A stretch of 64,000 nt of DNA from Herbaspirillum sp. DW155 (GCF_037076565.1 NZ_AP029028.1:1860001-1924000), one strand, 5' to 3'; counted from the first letter of the stretch, positions 48,146 through 56,602 are shown. Numbers and translations: made by a program. Notes: generated by a model not told the origin, from the letters alone.

Positions 48146-49105
48146 TCAATGCGGATACCAGCAGCGCACGCTGTGGCCATCACCGAGGTTTTCCAATGCC
48201 GGCATCTCCTGGCGGCAGATGTCCTGAGCGCGTGCGCAGCGGGCGGCGAAGCGGCAACCCTGGGTGATGGTGCCGGGCGGCGGCACGCTGCCGGGGATGG
48301 CGGTCAGGGGCGCGCCGGGCACAGCATCCAGCGCCGGACGCGCGCGCATCAGTGCATGCGTGTAAGGATGGGCGGGGCGGTCGAAGAGATCCTCCACGCT
48401 GCTTTGCTCCACCACCTGGCCGGCATACATCACCACCACGCGCTGGCACATCTCGGCCACCACGCCGAGGTCGTGGGTGATCATGAGGATGGAGGTCTGC
48501 TGCTCGCGCTTCAGGTCGCGCATCAGGTCGAGAATCTGCGCCTGGATGGTCACGTCCAGTGCGGTCGTCGGTTCATCGCAGACCAGCAGGCGCGGCTGGC
48601 ACAGCAAGGCCATGGCAATCATGACGCGCTGGCGCATGCCGCCGGAGAGGCTGTGCGGGTATTCGTGCACCAGCTGTGCCGCGCGCGCGAGCCCCACGCG
48701 CTCCAGCATGGCAATGACGTTGGCATCGATCTGCTGGCGCGGCAGGGCGGTGTGGATGCGCAGCATCTCGCTCAACTGCGCGCCGATGCGGTGCAGCGGG
48801 TTCAGCGAAGTCATCGGCTCCTGGAAGATCATGGCGATCTCCTTGCCGCGGATGCCGCGCAGGGTGGCGTCGTCGGCCTGCAGCAGCTCACGTTCGCCAA
48901 AGCGGATGCTGCCCGACAGCCGGGCCTGGCTGGCCATGGGGAACAGGCGCAGGATGGACAGCGCGGTGACGCTCTTGCCGCAGCCGGATTCACCCAGCAG
49001 GCCCACGGTTTCATCCTGGCCCAATGAGAAGGAGACGCCATCGACCGGCGCAACGCGGCGGCCGTGGCTCTTGAATTCGATCTTGAGATTCTCGATGGTG
49101 AGCAT
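48146..49105 (-). CDS. Dipeptide ABC transporter ATPase, DppD/OppD-like (319 aa)
   Basis: ATPase with Walker A GESGCGKS (about 39-46), signature [15 protein letters not shown] and Walker [17 protein letters not shown]. The C-terminal oligopeptide extension is HPYTHALMRARPALD followed by a CRFAARCARAQDICRQE cysteine cluster. It precedes the second ATPase by 10 nt and follows the DppC-like permease by 9 nt. Confidence 0.9.
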   Translation of the reverse strand: MLTIENLKIEFKSHGRRVAPVDGVSFSLGQDETVGLLGESGCGKSVTALSILRLFPMASQARLSGSIRFGERELLQADDATLRGIRGKEIAMIFQEPMTSLNPLHRIGAQLSEMLRIHTALPRQQIDANVIAMLERVGLARAAQLVHEYPHSLSGGMRQRVMIAMALLCQPRLLVCDEPTTALDVTIQAQILDLMRDLKREQQTSILMITHDLGVVAEMCQRVVVMYAGQVVEQSSVEDLFDRPAHPYTHALMRARPALDAVPGAPLTAIPGSVPPPGTITQGCRFAARCARAQDICRQEMPALENLGDGHSVRCWYPH

Positions 49106-49114
49106 GGGTGTTCC

Positions 49115-50005
49115 TCAGCGGCTCAGTTTGGGGTCGAACACTTCGCGAATGCCATCGCCCAGCAGGTTGAAGCCCAGCACCACCAGGAAGATCGCCAGAC
49201 CCGGCCACATGGCCAGCATCGGCGTGGTGTTCAGATAGCCCTGGGCGATGTGCAGCATGGAGCCCCAGCTCGGGTCTTCCGGCTTGGCACCCAGGCCGAG
49301 ATAGGACAACCCGGCCTCGGCGATGATGGCCGTACCCATCGCAAAGGTGGCCTGGATCACCAGCGGCGCCAGCGCATTGGGCAGGATGTAGCGCCACATG
49401 ATGCGCAGGTGTCCCGCACCGATGGAGCGGGCCGCCATCACGTAGTCGAGGTTGCGGATGGTCATGGCCTGCCCGCGCGCCAGCCGTACGAAGGACGAGG
49501 TGAAGCCGATGCCCACGGCCACCATGGCATTGTAGAAACCGCCGCCCAGCGCGGCCGCCAGCGCCAGTGCCAGGATCAGCGAGGGGAAGGCCTGCAGCGC
49601 ATCGACCACGCGCATGACGATGGCATCGACCGCGCCGCGATAGTAGCCGCTGACGATGCCGATGGGCACGCCCAGCGAAAAGGCCAGCCCGACCGAGATC
49701 AGCGCAGCCTGCAGCGAGATGCGCGAGCCGTACAGCATGCGGGTGTAGATGTCGCGGCCCAGGTCATCCGTACCGAGCCAGTGCTCGGCACTGGGACCAG
49801 ACAGTAGATTGCCGTAGTCCTGATCAAAAATCGGATCGTACCGGGCCAGTACCGGTGCAGTTATCGCCAACAGTACCAGTACAGTGATGATCACGGCACC
49901 GATCACCGCCAGACGGTTGCGGCTGAAGCGGCGCAGGGTGCGCCAGCGGGGCTGCGCCGGCAGGGCTTGGGCAGTGGAGGGGGTGTTCATGTCGGGAGGC
50001 GTCAT
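49115..50005 (-). CDS. Dipeptide ABC transporter permease, DppC-like (296 aa)
   Basis: DppC-type permease. The first helix is LAVIGAVIITVLVLLAITAPVLA. The periplasmic-side motif HWLGTDDLGRDIYTRMLYGSRISL and the EAA loop YVMAARSIGAGHLRIMWRYILPNALAPLV are conserved. The ATG at 50005 is chosen over a TTG 12 nt upstream; both lie close to the stop of the upstream permease. A local patch near 49838-49882 uses rare codons (ATA, CTA, GTA) within two GTACCGG repeats. It pairs with the DppB-like permease. Confidence 0.88.
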   Translation of the reverse strand: MTPPDMNTPSTAQALPAQPRWRTLRRFSRNRLAVIGAVIITVLVLLAITAPVLARYDPIFDQDYGNLLSGPSAEHWLGTDDLGRDIYTRMLYGSRISLQAALISVGLAFSLGVPIGIVSGYYRGAVDAIVMRVVDALQAFPSLILALALAAALGGGFYNAMVAVGIGFTSSFVRLARGQAMTIRNLDYVMAARSIGAGHLRIMWRYILPNALAPLVIQATFAMGTAIIAEAGLSYLGLGAKPEDPSWGSMLHIAQGYLNTTPMLAMWPGLAIFLVVLGFNLLGDGIREVFDPKLSR

Positions 50006-50020
50006 CTTGGGATTCAACGT

Positions 50021-50968
50021 TCAGCGGGCAATGCGCGGGTCGATCACGCTGTAGAGCAGATCCACGCACAGATTGACGATGACCACCATGACGGTGGCGG
50101 CCAGTACACCTGCCTGTACAGTCACGTAGTCACGCTGGAAGATGGCGTCGACGATCATCTTGCCCATGCCGGGAATGCCGAAGATGCTCTCGGTGATGAC
50201 CAGTCCGCCCAGCATGCCCGAGACCATCAGGCCACTGGCCGTGACCACCGGGATCATGGCATTGCGCAGCGCATGGCCCAGCACCACCTGCCAGTCGCGC
50301 AGGCCCTTGGAGAAGGCGGTGCGGATGTAATCCTCGTTGAGGACTTCCAGCAAACTGCTGCGCACCATGCGCATCAGGATGGCCGATTCACGCAGGCCGG
50401 CCACGACCATGGGCATGGTCATGGCGATCAGGTTGGCGTGCCAGTCCACCGACAGCGGCACGAAGCCCGAGGCCGGCAGCCAGCCCAGCTTGACCGCGAA
50501 CAGGATGATGAACAGCATGCCCAGCCAGAAGTGCGGCACCGACATGCCGAACAGTGCGATCAGGGTGCCGATGGCATTGGCCCAGCCGCGCGGCCGTGCG
50601 GCCGACAGGATGCCGGCCGGGACCGCAATGATGACGGCCACCAGGAAGCTGCCGATGGCCAGCTCGATGGTGACCGGCAGGCGCTGCCACAGGGCCTCGG
50701 CCACCGGGGTGTTGTCGATGAAGGAGCGGCCCAGGTCGCCGTGCAGCACCGCCCACAGCCAGCGTCCGTACTGCACCAGCAGCGGATCATCCAGCCCCAG
50801 TTTGAGACGCAGCGCAGCGGCGGCTTCGGGCGTGGCTTCCATGCCGAGGATGGCGGCTACCGGATCGCCCGGCAGCACCGCCAGCAGGGAAAACACCACC
50901 ATGCTCACCAGCAGCAGGGTCGGCAGCGACAGCAGCAGTCGCTTCACTAGCTTGGGTAGCTTGGGCAT
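50021..50968 (-). CDS. Dipeptide ABC transporter permease, DppB-like (315 aa)
   Basis: DppB-type permease with six helices. The first is LVKRLLLSLPTLLLVSMVVFSLLAVLPGDPVAA. The EAA loop is LLEVLNEDYIRTAFSKGLRDWQVVLGHALRNAMIPVV, and the last helix block is ITESIFGIPGMGKMIVDAIFQRDYVTVQ. It follows the binding-protein gene by 4 nt, so it is tightly coupled. Confidence 0.9.
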   Translation of the reverse strand: MPKLPKLVKRLLLSLPTLLLVSMVVFSLLAVLPGDPVAAILGMEATPEAAAALRLKLGLDDPLLVQYGRWLWAVLHGDLGRSFIDNTPVAEALWQRLPVTIELAIGSFLVAVIIAVPAGILSAARPRGWANAIGTLIALFGMSVPHFWLGMLFIILFAVKLGWLPASGFVPLSVDWHANLIAMTMPMVVAGLRESAILMRMVRSSLLEVLNEDYIRTAFSKGLRDWQVVLGHALRNAMIPVVTASGLMVSGMLGGLVITESIFGIPGMGKMIVDAIFQRDYVTVQAGVLAATVMVVIVNLCVDLLYSVIDPRIAR

Positions 50969-50972
50969 GGGC

Positions 50973-52472
50973 TCACTTGGAGACGGTGGCGGTACGGATC
51001 ACGCCATCGGGCACGTACTGGAATCCCTTGACCGACTTGGCGATGCCGAAGAGCACGTTGTCATGCACCAGGTAGAGGTAGGGCACTTCCTTGACCAGGA
51101 TGGTCATGGCCTGGTCGTAGAGTGCCTTGCGTTTGGCCTGGTCGCCTTCCACCCGGGCCTGCTGCAGCAGGTCGTCCACCTCCCTGGCAGCGATGTGCGA
51201 ATAGTTCATCGAGCCGCCGGAATGCACGAAGTCAAAGATGTTCTGGTCCGGGTCGGGGCGTCCGCTCCATCCCAGGAACAGGGCTTCGAAGGTGCCGGCT
51301 TTGCCAGCCTCCACCTGGGAGGCGATCTCGGTCTTCTCCAGCGTGACGGTGATGCCGGCCGGACGCAGCATGCCCTGGATCATCTGGCCCGCCTGCAATT
51401 CATCGGCCGTGGTCGGCAGGGGCAGCCTGAAGCTGAAGCCGCCTTCCTTGCCGGCCGCCTTGAGCAGGGCCTTGGCGCGGGCCACATCGACCTTGGGTGG
51501 CGCGTCGCTGGGACCATTGGCGAACTGTGCCTTGGAGAAGGGCGAATGGCCGGGTGCCACTGCATTGTTGTAGACCACCTTGGCGATGGCGTTGCGGTCG
51601 ATCAGGATGTCGACGGCTTCGCGTACTTCCTTCTTGTCGAAGGGGGGCTTGGTGGTATTGAGGTAGATGCCGCGAAAGCCCAGCGAGGGTTTGTTGAGTA
51701 CCGTGTAACCGGCGTTGGCCGGAACGTTGGTGATTTCCTTGTAGGGGAAGCGGTTGCTGATATCGACCTGGCCGCTGCGCAGGTTGTTGAAGGCGACATT
51801 GACGTCGGGCATGATCTTGTAGACCACCTCATCGACCTTGGGCAGGCCGGCGCGCCAGTAGTCGGGATTTTTCTTCAGCGTGAGCGTGGCGCCCTTCAGG
51901 CGTCCTTCGTAGATGAAGGGACCGGTGCCGACCGGATGGTTGATGTAATCCTCGCCGTATTTCTTGACGGCAGCCGGCGAGGACATCATGCCGGCGCGAT
52001 CCGTGAGGATGGAGAGGAAGGGCGCGAAGGGCGTGGACAGCTCCAGCCTGATGGTGTGGTCATCCACCACCGTGATCCTGCTGACGTATTTCAGTTCGTT
52101 GCGGCGCAGGGAAGTCTTCTCCTGGCCGCGCAGCAGGTTGAATTCCACCGCCTTGGCGTCGAAGGGCGTGCCGTCCTGGAATTTGACCCCCTTGCGCAGG
52201 TACAGCGTGTAGGTCTTCTGATCGTCGGACACGGTCCAGCGCTCGGCCAGCATGGGGACGATCTTGCCTTCGCCATCGAGGTCCAGCAGCTTGTCGAAGA
52301 GGCTCTGGTAGACGATGCGCTCGTTCAACATCGACGATTGCGTCGGGTCCAGCTTGCCGGGATCGGCATCCAGGGAGATGTTGAGCGTGACCGCCAGCGC
52401 GGGCAGGGAACAGGCGGCCAGCACGGCCGAGGACATCGTGGACAGCAGGAAACGGGAGACACGCTGGTTCAT
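50973..52472 (-). CDS. Periplasmic dipeptide-binding protein, SBP_bac_5 (499 aa)
   Basis: First gene of the second peptide-uptake operon. The signal peptide is residues 1-27 (RFLLSTMSSAVLAACSLPALA). The mature part begins VTLNISLDADPGKLDPTQSSM, with family blocks [38 protein letters not shown] and GTGPFIYEGRLKG. Order on this strand: binding protein, DppB, DppC, DppD, DppF, gamma-glutamyltransferase, GntR, PanE-like. An upstream TGTATACA operator (52595-52602) is likely recognised by the operon's own GntR regulator. Confidence 0.9.
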   Translation of the reverse strand: MNQRVSRFLLSTMSSAVLAACSLPALAVTLNISLDADPGKLDPTQSSMLNERIVYQSLFDKLLDLDGEGKIVPMLAERWTVSDDQKTYTLYLRKGVKFQDGTPFDAKAVEFNLLRGQEKTSLRRNELKYVSRITVVDDHTIRLELSTPFAPFLSILTDRAGMMSSPAAVKKYGEDYINHPVGTGPFIYEGRLKGATLTLKKNPDYWRAGLPKVDEVVYKIMPDVNVAFNNLRSGQVDISNRFPYKEITNVPANAGYTVLNKPSLGFRGIYLNTTKPPFDKKEVREAVDILIDRNAIAKVVYNNAVAPGHSPFSKAQFANGPSDAPPKVDVARAKALLKAAGKEGGFSFRLPLPTTADELQAGQMIQGMLRPAGITVTLEKTEIASQVEAGKAGTFEALFLGWSGRPDPDQNIFDFVHSGGSMNYSHIAAREVDDLLQQARVEGDQAKRKALYDQAMTILVKEVPYLYLVHDNVLFGIAKSVKGFQYVPDGVIRTATVSK

Positions 52473-52593
52473 TCGTCATTCCTTTCAGAAGTCATCACGC
52501 ATCGGGCAACCGGCCAGGGCGGCGAGCCCGCCTGCCGCAGCCATCGGGCCGGATCAGGTGATGGACACGGTGAAGTCAGGGGCGGATACGTCA

Positions 52594-52603
52594 ATGTATA
52601 CAA
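52594..52603. promoter_or_regulatory. GntR/FCD-type operator upstream of the dipeptide operon
   Basis: ATGTATACAA (52594-52603) has the perfect TGTATACA core of operators bound by many FCD-GntR repressors. On the minus strand it overlaps a -10-like TATACA, and it lies 122 nt before the binding-protein start. An FCD-GntR gene is encoded in the same operon, 7 kb away. Confidence 0.55.
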
Positions 52604-52882
52604 CGAAGAAGACATGCAGGAAGCGTGCCATGGCGTCAGGATTGCGTCAGGCGGGAAGGTGCTACCGGTGGTTGGGAATCCGGGCGGCCGGGCTTCTCCG
52701 AAAATGATTGCCGCAGTCTTGGTCACCGCATTGATGCGGGGGCGGTGCGATCTGCGTGTGCACGCATGCGCGTGGACGGTGCGCGATGATGGCCGTTCAT
52801 GTGCGCCGATGTGCGCGCATGTGCGGGGAGCAGGGAAGATGGGGTAGTGGTCAGGCGGCCACGCCTGTCCGTAAATATTTTG

Positions 52883-52904
52883 ATTAAATAGCTTGCTATT
52901 TAAT
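52883..52904. promoter_or_regulatory. Perfect 10-bp palindrome, OhrR/MarR operator of the regulator gene
   Basis: ATTAAATAGC-TT-GCTATTTAAT is a perfect inverted repeat 24 nt before the regulator ATG. The same core recurs at 53580-53601. AT-rich palindromes in the leader are typical of OhrR autoregulation. Confidence 0.75.
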
Positions 52905-52928
52905 TTTGGCCTCGCTAAACTGCGCAGC

Positions 52929-53390
52929 ATGAATTCGAAAACAGACAAACGCAAGGTGGCCCCGCTACTGGATGCCCAGTTGTGTTTTGCGCTGTATTCG
53001 ACGTCGCTGTCGATGAGCAAGCTCTACCGCAAGCTCTTGCGCAAGCTGGGCATCACCTATTCGCAGTATCTGGTGCTGATGGTGTTGTGGGAGCGGGACC
53101 AACTGACCGTCTCCGAGATCGGTGAGCGCCTGGTGCTGGACTCGGCCACGCTGACCCCGCTGCTCAAGCGCATGGAAGCACAGGGCCTGGTGACCCGCGA
53201 GCGTGCGGCCAATGACGAGCGTCAGGTAGTCATCTCGCTCACCGCGGAAGGCGACAAGCTGCGCGGGCAGGCAGCCGATCTGCCGCGCGAAGTGTTGCGC
53301 GCCACCGAGTCGACCGCCGCCGAGCTGACAGCGATGAAGGAAGAATTGATGTCCTTGCGCGCCCGCCTGCACAAGAATACGGGCGAGTGA
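52929..53390 (+). CDS. OhrR-type MarR-family peroxide-sensing repressor (153 aa)
   Basis: Dimeric winged-helix repressor. The N-terminal segment [25 protein letters not shown] contains Cys19, at the position of the redox cysteine of OhrR that reacts with organic hydroperoxides. The HTH is residues about 55-100 ([35 protein letters not shown]) with the DERQ wing. Start ATG 52929 places the sensor cysteine at the standard distance; an upstream in-frame start would reach into the operator. Three related palindromes flank it. The usual partner ohr is absent: the next gene is an esterase. Confidence 0.87.
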   Translation: MNSKTDKRKVAPLLDAQLCFALYSTSLSMSKLYRKLLRKLGITYSQYLVLMVLWERDQLTVSEIGERLVLDSATLTPLLKRMEAQGLVTRERAANDERQVVISLTAEGDKLRGQAADLPREVLRATESTAAELTAMKEELMSLRARLHKNTGE

Positions 53391-53440
53391 GCAGAGGGTG
53401 GTCTGAAGGGATGGGGTGAGCTGGCCGCGTCCCTTTTTTA

Positions 53441-53470
53441 AAGTCAAATATATAGCGCGCTACTAAATAG
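53441..53470. promoter_or_regulatory. Second OhrR-like palindromic site
   Basis: TAGCGCGCTA (53453-53462) is a perfect palindrome within the wider sequence AAATATATAGCGCGCTACTAAATAG, shown here by its two flanking AAATA-type ends. It resembles the other two sites in spacing and in the TAG/CTA core. It lies between the regulator stop and the esterase. Confidence 0.45.
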
Positions 53471-53579
53471 TGTTTTATGTTATTGCGACGGGAGTGGGGC
53501 AACAAATCCTGCCCGCTTACGACCGGCTTCTCAGGTGGCATCACCTGAATGGACTGTTATACGCAGAGCCAATAGCCTA

Positions 53580-53618
53580 AATAAGTAGTTTGCTATTTAA
53601 TAGGATTTTAGTTTTATT
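53580..53618 (+). promoter_or_regulatory. Third OhrR-like site overlapping a promoter for the esterase
   Basis: AATAAGTAG-TTT-GCTATTTAAT (53580-53601) matches the regulator's own site (52883-52904) at most positions, the right arm being identical. TTGCTA (53590-53595) and TTTATT (53613-53618), 17 bp apart, make a plausible promoter whose -35 lies inside the operator. The hydrolase ATG is at 53752. Confidence 0.6.
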
Positions 53619-53751
53619 GCCGCAAGGCGCATTTTTCTGGCGTCGTATGCCAGAGCAGTACCGCAGTATCAGGCAACAAGAAAGCAGTTCCCTCGCAGCA
53701 CCTACCCGGTGAATCTCACCGATCCGATCATCAGAGAAAAGGAAGAAGATC

Positions 53752-54771
53752 ATGACCTCGTTCAAGCAACTCGCCGCCGTCGCCGCCATCGGCCTGGTTT
53801 TTGGTAACGCCTATGCCGCCGGTGATGCCGGCGTGGAACCGACCACCCAATCTTTCCTGCAGGCGCTGGAAGCCGGTGGCGGCAAGCCCCTGGAACAGCT
53901 CTCGCCGCAGGATGCGCGCGCCGTGCTGGTCGGTGCGCAAGCCAGCGTGAAGCTGGACCTGCCCAAGGCCGACGTATCGGAAAAGACCATCACCGTCGAC
54001 GGCCAGCAGATCAAGCTGACCATCGTGCGTCCGGCGGGCGTGACCAAGACCTTGCCGGCCTTCATGTTCTTCCACGGCGGCGGCTGGGTGCTGGGCGATT
54101 TCCCGACCCACGAGCGTCTGGTGCGTGACCTGGTGGCCAACTCGGGTGCGGTGGCTGTGTTCGTGAACTACACGCCGTCACCGGAAGCCGGCTATGGCGT
54201 GGCGATCAACCAGGCCTATGCCGCCACCAAGTGGGTGGCCGAGCACGGCAAGGAGATCAAGGTCGACGGCAAGCGCCTGGCCGTGGCCGGCAACAGCGTC
54301 GGCGGCAACATGGCCGCAGTCGTGGCGCTGATGGCCAAGGAAAAGGGCGGCCCCGCCCTGCGTTCGGAAGTGCTGCTGTGGCCGGTGACCGATGCCAACT
54401 TCGAGACCGCTTCCTACAACCAGTTCGCCAATGGCTACTTCCTCACCAAGAACATGATGAAGTGGTTCTGGGACAGCTACACCACCGATGCCGCCAAGCG
54501 CAAGGAAATCACCGCCTCGCCCTTGAATGCGACTCCGGCGCAACTGGCCGGCCTGCCGCCGACGCTGATCCAGACGGCCGAGAAGGACGTGTTGCGTGAT
54601 GAAGGCGAGGAATATGGCCGCAAGCTGCAAGCCGCAGGCGTGGCCGTGACCAGCGTGCGCTACAACGGCATGATCCACGACTTCGGCCTGTTGAATGTGC
54701 TGGCCAAGGTGCCGGCCGTGCAGACCGCGATGCGCCAGGCTGGCGAGGAACTGAAGTTCCGCCTGAAGTAA
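53752..54771 (+). CDS. Secreted alpha/beta hydrolase, hormone-sensitive-lipase family (339 aa)
   Basis: Periplasmic or secreted esterase. The signal peptide is residues 1-23 (MTSFKQLAAVAAIGLVFGNAYA). The oxyanion motif HGGG is at 108-111 (FFHGGGWVLGD). The nucleophile is Ser182 in AGNSVGGN, with Asp279 (TAEKDVLRDEGE) and His309 (NGMIHDFGLLN) completing the triad. This is family IV (HSL) esterase. It lies 361 nt after the OhrR-type gene, with an OhrR-like site in its promoter, so it should be induced by organic peroxide if the assignment holds. It could hydrolyse peroxidised or acylated lipid esters; no substrate is known. Confidence 0.88.
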   Translation: MTSFKQLAAVAAIGLVFGNAYAAGDAGVEPTTQSFLQALEAGGGKPLEQLSPQDARAVLVGAQASVKLDLPKADVSEKTITVDGQQIKLTIVRPAGVTKTLPAFMFFHGGGWVLGDFPTHERLVRDLVANSGAVAVFVNYTPSPEAGYGVAINQAYAATKWVAEHGKEIKVDGKRLAVAGNSVGGNMAAVVALMAKEKGGPALRSEVLLWPVTDANFETASYNQFANGYFLTKNMMKWFWDSYTTDAAKRKEITASPLNATPAQLAGLPPTLIQTAEKDVLRDEGEEYGRKLQAAGVAVTSVRYNGMIHDFGLLNVLAKVPAVQTAMRQAGEELKFRLK

Positions 54772-54823
54772 TCGCTGCCGTTTGACCTGCGCGTGAAGTC
54801 GCGCAGGAGGCGGTTATCCAAAC

Positions 54824-54864
54824 GCACAAGGCCCTGGACGACGCATGCGTCCAGGGCCTTGTGC
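54824..54864. terminator. Strong terminator after the esterase
   Basis: GCACAAGGCCCTGGACG (54824-54840) and its complement (54848-54864) form a perfect 17-bp stem with a 7-nt loop, followed on the plus strand by CTTCACCTTTT. It is strong enough to stop transcription from either side. Confidence 0.75.
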
Positions 54865-54888
54865 CTTCACCTTTTGCCTATCTGGAGA

Positions 54889-54984
54889 CCGTTCATCCTG
54901 AGTAGGCCCGCAAGGGCCGTATCGAAGGCGGACAGCCCGCAGCGCCTTCGATACGCGGCTGGCGCGGCTACTCAGGACGAACGG
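54889..54984. repeat. Intergenic inverted-repeat element of the ATCCTGAGTAGGC/TCAGGACGAACGG type
   Basis: CCGTTCATCCTGAGTAGGC on the left is mirrored by a right arm ending in TACTCAGGACGAACGG. A second inner pair, GTATCGAAGGC and GCCTTCGATAC, sits inside. The element is 96 bp and lies between convergent genes. Similar interspersed palindromes occur in many bacterial intergenic regions; if repeated elsewhere in this genome it is a REP/BIME-like family. Only one copy is seen in this window. Confidence 0.65.
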
Positions 54985-55032
54985 GTAGTGGGGCGCAAAC
55001 GATTCTTTGCATTCCTCTTGCCATTCAATCCT

Positions 55033-55701
55033 TTACTTCAGCACGCGCGTCAGCCACGCACCGATATCGTCGACTTCCTCGCCGCACACCGAATGCTGCA
55101 TCGGATAGTCATGCCACTCGACCTTGTGGCCCAGTTGCGTGAGCAGTTCGCGCGACTTCACTGCGCGCTCCAGCACCACCACCGGATCCATGGTGCCGTG
55201 CGCCATGAAGATGGGCGTGTCATGGTTGGCCGCATGGCGCTCGGCGGCGATGGTGGCGGCCAGCGGCAGGTAGCCCGACAGGCACATCAGGCCGGCCAGC
55301 CGCTCCGGATGGCGCAGGCCGGTCTGCAATGTCATCGCGCAGCCCTGCGAGAAACCGGCCAGCACGATGCGCTCGGAGGGGATGCCGCGTGCGCGCTCTT
55401 GCGCGATCAGCGCTTCGATGGCGGCCTGCGAGGCGCGCAGGCCGGATTCGTCTTCGCGGCGCACCAGGTCGGGGGCGAAGATGTCGTACCAGGCGCGCAT
55501 CACGTAGCCGCCGTTGATGGTCACCGGCATGGTCGGTGCGGTGGGGAAGATGAAGCGGATCGGCGGGCAGCCGGAGAGGTCCAGCTCGCGCACGATGGGC
55601 ACGAAGTCCGAACCATCGGCACCCAGGCCGTGCAGCCAGATGACGGAGGCAGTGGGATTGGGGGCGGTATCGATCTGGATCGTCTCGAGGGGAGCGGACA
55701 T
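55033..55701 (-). CDS. Carboxylesterase/phospholipase-type alpha/beta hydrolase, YpfH/EstB-like (222 aa)
   Basis: Small cytosolic serine hydrolase (Abhydrolase_2). The nucleophile is Ser118 (LAGFSQGCAMTLQ), with Asp172 (HGTMDPVV) and His203 (YPMQHSVCGEE). The N-terminal WLHGLGADGSDFVPIV block holds the oxyanion site. The ATG at 55701 is chosen because it starts MSAPLETIQIDTAPNP with the core at standard distance. It is a single gene facing the secreted hypothetical gene at 55874. Confidence 0.88.
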   Translation of the reverse strand: MSAPLETIQIDTAPNPTASVIWLHGLGADGSDFVPIVRELDLSGCPPIRFIFPTAPTMPVTINGGYVMRAWYDIFAPDLVRREDESGLRASQAAIEALIAQERARGIPSERIVLAGFSQGCAMTLQTGLRHPERLAGLMCLSGYLPLAATIAAERHAANHDTPIFMAHGTMDPVVVLERAVKSRELLTQLGHKVEWHDYPMQHSVCGEEVDDIGAWLTRVLK

Positions 55702-55873
55702 GAGAGGGCGGTTCCTGTTGCGGTCTGTGGATGGAAGGGGCAGGGCATTTGTGTCTGCTCTTGCGCGGGAGCACAATACGCCCTTGCCCGTTGTCATACG
55801 CAGCATCTGCTGCAATGGGCTGACATCATACGATGAACGCCGCCCTCATGGCGGCGCCGAACAAGGAAATCCC

Positions 55874-56548
55874 ATGAAGTCCATCCCATCGCGCCGCCCG
55901 CTGGCTGCGTTGTTGCTCCCCTTGCTGGCGGCCAGCCTGGCGCTGGCGCCGCTGTCCGGCCATGCCGAAGCTGAGGGCCGGCTGTTCCAGCCCAAGGGTG
56001 AAAACCTGATGATCTCGCCGCCGCCGGGCTGGCGCCTGGCCTACATGGATGGCGATCCGGACGGGGACTACATGGTGGATTTCCTGCCGGCCAACGAAGC
56101 CCACGACTCCTGGCGCGAAGGTTACATGGGCGTGCAGCGCCGCAGTTTTCCCGAGGCCGGATTGCTGGCCAATATCCAGGCGCGCAATCTGACCGTGGCG
56201 CAGGTGGCCTTGAGCGAGGTGATGCAGGGAGCGCAGCGCAATTGTCCGGGCCGCTTCGTGGCCATGGCGCAGAAGAATGGCAGTACCAACAATATCCCGC
56301 TGTCTGTCAGCGGTGGCTTCTGTGACCGTACCGGTCCAGTTGCGCCTTATGGCGAGGGAACTGTACTGGCGGTGTATCAGGGGAAACAGCAACTGTTCGT
56401 GGTGCAGTTCAGCTGGCGTCCGCCCACTGACGCGGCCAACAAGCAATATCCTTTCCGCATCTCGCCGGCCGGGCTGCAACAGTATCTGGATCTGATCAAT
56501 GCGGCCACGCTGTGCGGCGGGCCGGAGGAAGGGAAGTGTCCGAACTGA
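55874..56548 (+). CDS. Secreted hypothetical protein (224 aa)
   Basis: No family recognised with certainty. Signal peptide residues 1-32 (PLAALLLPLLAASLALAPLSGHA). The mature part begins EAEGRLFQPKGENLMISPPPGWRLAYM, contains paired cysteines (NCPGRF near 123 and a GGFC near 150, with C-terminal CGG...KCPN) and ends KCPN. AAGGAA lies 6 nt before the ATG. The tone of the sequence (PPPGWRLAYMDGDPDGDYMVDFLP) suggests a small periplasmic protein held by disulfides. It is flanked by the convergent mog gene. A run of less-used codons near 56326-56366 coincides with several GTAC words. Confidence 0.7.
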   Translation: MKSIPSRRPLAALLLPLLAASLALAPLSGHAEAEGRLFQPKGENLMISPPPGWRLAYMDGDPDGDYMVDFLPANEAHDSWREGYMGVQRRSFPEAGLLANIQARNLTVAQVALSEVMQGAQRNCPGRFVAMAQKNGSTNNIPLSVSGGFCDRTGPVAPYGEGTVLAVYQGKQQLFVVQFSWRPPTDAANKQYPFRISPAGLQQYLDLINAATLCGGPEEGKCPN

Positions 56549-56557
56549 GGGAAGGGT

Positions 56558-56579
56558 GGCCCGCAGTGTTGTGCGGGCC
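56558..56579. terminator. Hairpin between convergent genes (56548 and 56603)
   Basis: GGCCCGCA (56558-56565) pairs with TGCGGGCC (56572-56579). No T-run follows on the plus strand directly, but T-rich sequence lies 20 nt further. It is likely a shared end signal. Confidence 0.45.
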
Positions 56580-56602
56580 GCTGCCTGCCTTACTTACTTT
56601 TT

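Larger units (their letters stand above)
52473..52928. other. Intergenic region between the peptide operon and ohrR-type gene
   Basis: A 456-bp gap between divergent genes. It holds the GntR-type operator (52595-52602) near the operon start and the MarR/OhrR palindrome (52883-52904) near the other. Between them (about 52730-52830) is a stretch rich in alternating GTGCGC/GCATGC-like words with no conserved reading frame that I can support. Confidence 0.5.

Noticed and set aside
52730..52840. Short repetitive GTGCGC/GCATGC-like text as a CRISPR or tandem repeat array.
   Set aside because: No constant repeat length or spacers; it is only loosely repetitive.
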